Positions 14,402 to 14,931 of a stretch of DNA of 14,931 bases are shown in pieces; position 1 is the stretch's first letter; the number at the start of each line of letters is the position of its first letter. The stretch comes from Candidatus Nitrosopumilus sp. (GTDB lineage: Archaea; Thermoproteota; Nitrososphaeria; Nitrososphaerales; Nitrosopumilaceae), in assembly GCA_013203245.1 (NCBI GenBank), contig JABMOR010000048.1:1-14931 (forward strand), in the 5' to 3' direction. The notes beneath the pieces were generated by a model, which searched no databases, was not told where the DNA came from, and saw only the letters and a program-made list of their open reading frames with translations. The position numbers were made by a program, and so were the translations under genes.

Positions 14402-14516
14402 GTAATTTACGATACCCCTGGCATTCTGCACAAATTGGTTTTCCTTTATACTTTGGATTACCGTCAGTTATTTTCAGTGTACCAGGAACAAGTTTGCAAA
14501 TACAACACACTACCAT
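14385..14516 (-). CDS. 43-residue zinc-ribbon protein
   Basis: ATG at 14516 opens 43 codons on the minus strand ending in TAG at 14385-14387. The product has C4-x2-C7 near the start and C29-x2-C32 near the end (MVVCCICKLVPG; PICAECQGYRK), with a 21-residue connector rich in Lys, Gly and Pro. This is a minimal four-Cys zinc ribbon with a basic C-terminus. A TATA-like box at 14537-14544 fits the start. Ribbons of this size occur in ribosomal and polymerase-associated archaeal proteins; its own role is unknown. Confidence 0.7.
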   Translation of the reverse strand: MVVCCICKLVPGTLKITDGNPKYKGKPICAECQGYRKLLKETK

Positions 14517-14536
14517 GAGGTTAGTGAAATATTGCA

Positions 14537-14544
14537 TTTAATAA
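14537..14544 (-). promoter_or_regulatory. TATA-like box for the 43-residue zinc-ribbon gene
   Basis: TTATTAAA on the minus strand is centred about 25 bp upstream of the ATG at 14516. Confidence 0.45.
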
Positions 14545-14663
14545 AAATTGATAGTTTTTGAGAAAAGGTAAATTTTTTAGAAAATACAGGCTTTAATACA
14601 ATCACTAAAAGATCAAATTTTTTTCACTTTTTATGGTTTATCAAAAAATTTTGAGGGCTAATT

Positions 14664-14753
14664 ATGAATCCAAATCATGAAACATTCCTGTGGATTGTAA
14701 AAAACCAGAGAAAAACTCATGAAGAATACATTCAGAGAATTTCAATATCCTAA
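14664..14753 (+). CDS. Doubtful 29-residue ORF
   Basis: ATG at 14664 gives 29 codons ending in TAA. The peptide (MNPNHETFLWIVKNQRKTHE, then a short Ile/Ser end) has a plausible amphipathic composition. A TTTATCAAA stretch lies about 26 bp upstream. There is no motif or operon context, and a chance ORF is equally possible. Apart from this, 14542-14780 shows only AT-rich sequence. Confidence 0.22.
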   Translation: MNPNHETFLWIVKNQRKTHEEYIQRISIS

Positions 14754-14782
14754 TTATCACTAGTTGGAAATTTGAGTCATTG

Positions 14783-14790
14783 TTAAATAT
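14783..14790 (+). promoter_or_regulatory. TATA-like box in front of the candidate ncRNA
   Basis: TTAAATAT is centred about 25 bp upstream of 14811-14812, where the base-paired GC-rich element begins. Confidence 0.5.
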
Positions 14791-14810
14791 GATTTTGCCG
14801 TATTGTATGT

Positions 14811-14910
14811 GACGAGAAGCCGCCGTTCTGCATCGTAGGGTGGCGGTCTGGAAAACACATCATGTTAGGAATACGTCCTTGATTTGCAGTGTTTTCCATG
14901 TATCTCGTTG
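14811..14910 (+). ncRNA. Candidate structured RNA with a three-way junction
   Basis: A GC-rich island (26 of 40 bases G or C in 14811-14850, against 14 of 50 in 14761-14810) folds by eye into three helices. P1 closes the element: 14812-14817 (ACGAGA) with 14903-14908 (TCTCGT). P2 is a 12-bp hairpin, 14820-14831 with 14835-14846, including four G-U pairs and a 3-nt loop. P3 pairs 14849-14858 with 14889-14898 (10 bp, no mismatch), extended by ATCA/TGAT and AGGA/TCCT around small bulges to a 5-nt loop. A TATA-like box precedes it at the right distance and a T-rich stretch (TTGTTTT) follows. It does not look like tRNA, 5S rRNA, SRP RNA or RNase P RNA. The strand is inferred from the promoter. Function is unknown. 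Confidence 0.6.
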
Positions 14911-14931
14911 TTTTAAGATATCATTTTCAGA

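Noticed and set aside
14849..14898. H/ACA guide RNA reading of the third hairpin
   Set aside because: The internal loop resembles a pocket, but there is no kink-turn in the upper stem and no ACA box at the expected distance.
14801..14905. Hammerhead-like core (TGACGA, later GAAA, and flanking pairing) in the GC-rich element
   Set aside because: The conserved C before UGANGA is a G here, so the C3-G8 pair of the core cannot form, and the pairing competes with the perfect ACGAGA/TCTCGT closing stem.
14811..14910. tRNA reading of the GC-rich element, with a 7-bp acceptor-like closing stem
   Set aside because: There is no D-arm, anticodon arm or T-arm of normal size, no TTC-type T-loop and no suitable 3' end.

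Overview
The window looks like low-GC archaeal DNA, most likely from a Nitrosopumilus-type ammonia-oxidising thaumarchaeon (Nitrososphaerota). The archaeal signs are an archaeal-type aspartyl-tRNA synthetase, a PIN-ATPase-KH protein of the archaeal COG1855 type, many tiny zinc-ribbon proteins, and TATA-like boxes about 25 bp upstream of start codons, which suggests leaderless mRNAs. The genus-level guess is inference from gene content and style. No insertion sequence, CRISPR array, tRNA or rRNA was seen.

Left part (1-1600): a minus-strand block with the first 33 codons of an unrecognised gene running off the left edge, a possible 32-residue ORF just upstream of it, a 79-residue Cys/His-rich protein, a DHFR/RibD-type reductase and a 116-residue unknown protein. 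Next, 1717-2181 encodes a DtxR/MntR-type metalloregulator with all six classical metal ligands. It converges on, and overlaps, the PIN-ATPase-KH gene.

Signalling block (4046-6740): a lone CheY-like receiver and a lone HPt protein on the minus strand stand back to back with a membrane histidine kinase on the plus strand. Together they form a split phosphorelay with no DNA-binding output domain. The kinase sensor region appears to be two tandem PilJ/NarX-like helical modules.

Plus-strand block (6818-9543): a possible 46-residue gene, then tldD, a family-4 uracil-DNA glycosylase and a 3-methyladenine DNA glycosylase that starts with TTG inside the preceding gene. The last three look like one transcription unit. 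A DedA-type membrane protein converges on it from the right.

Right part (10278-14516): a DUF6659-like thaumarchaeal protein followed 3 nt later by a 31-residue C2H2 mini zinc finger; a coiled-coil protein; a DppD/OppD-type ABC ATPase on the minus strand without its partners; then an aspS transcription unit (Cys-motif protein, aspS, zinc-ribbon protein, small unknown protein). A 43-residue zinc-ribbon gene converges on the end of that unit.

The last 400 bp carry no large gene. They hold a GC-rich island at 14811-14910 that folds by eye into a closed three-way junction and sits at the right distance behind a TATA-like box. This candidate structured non-coding RNA is the most interesting unexplained signal in the window.
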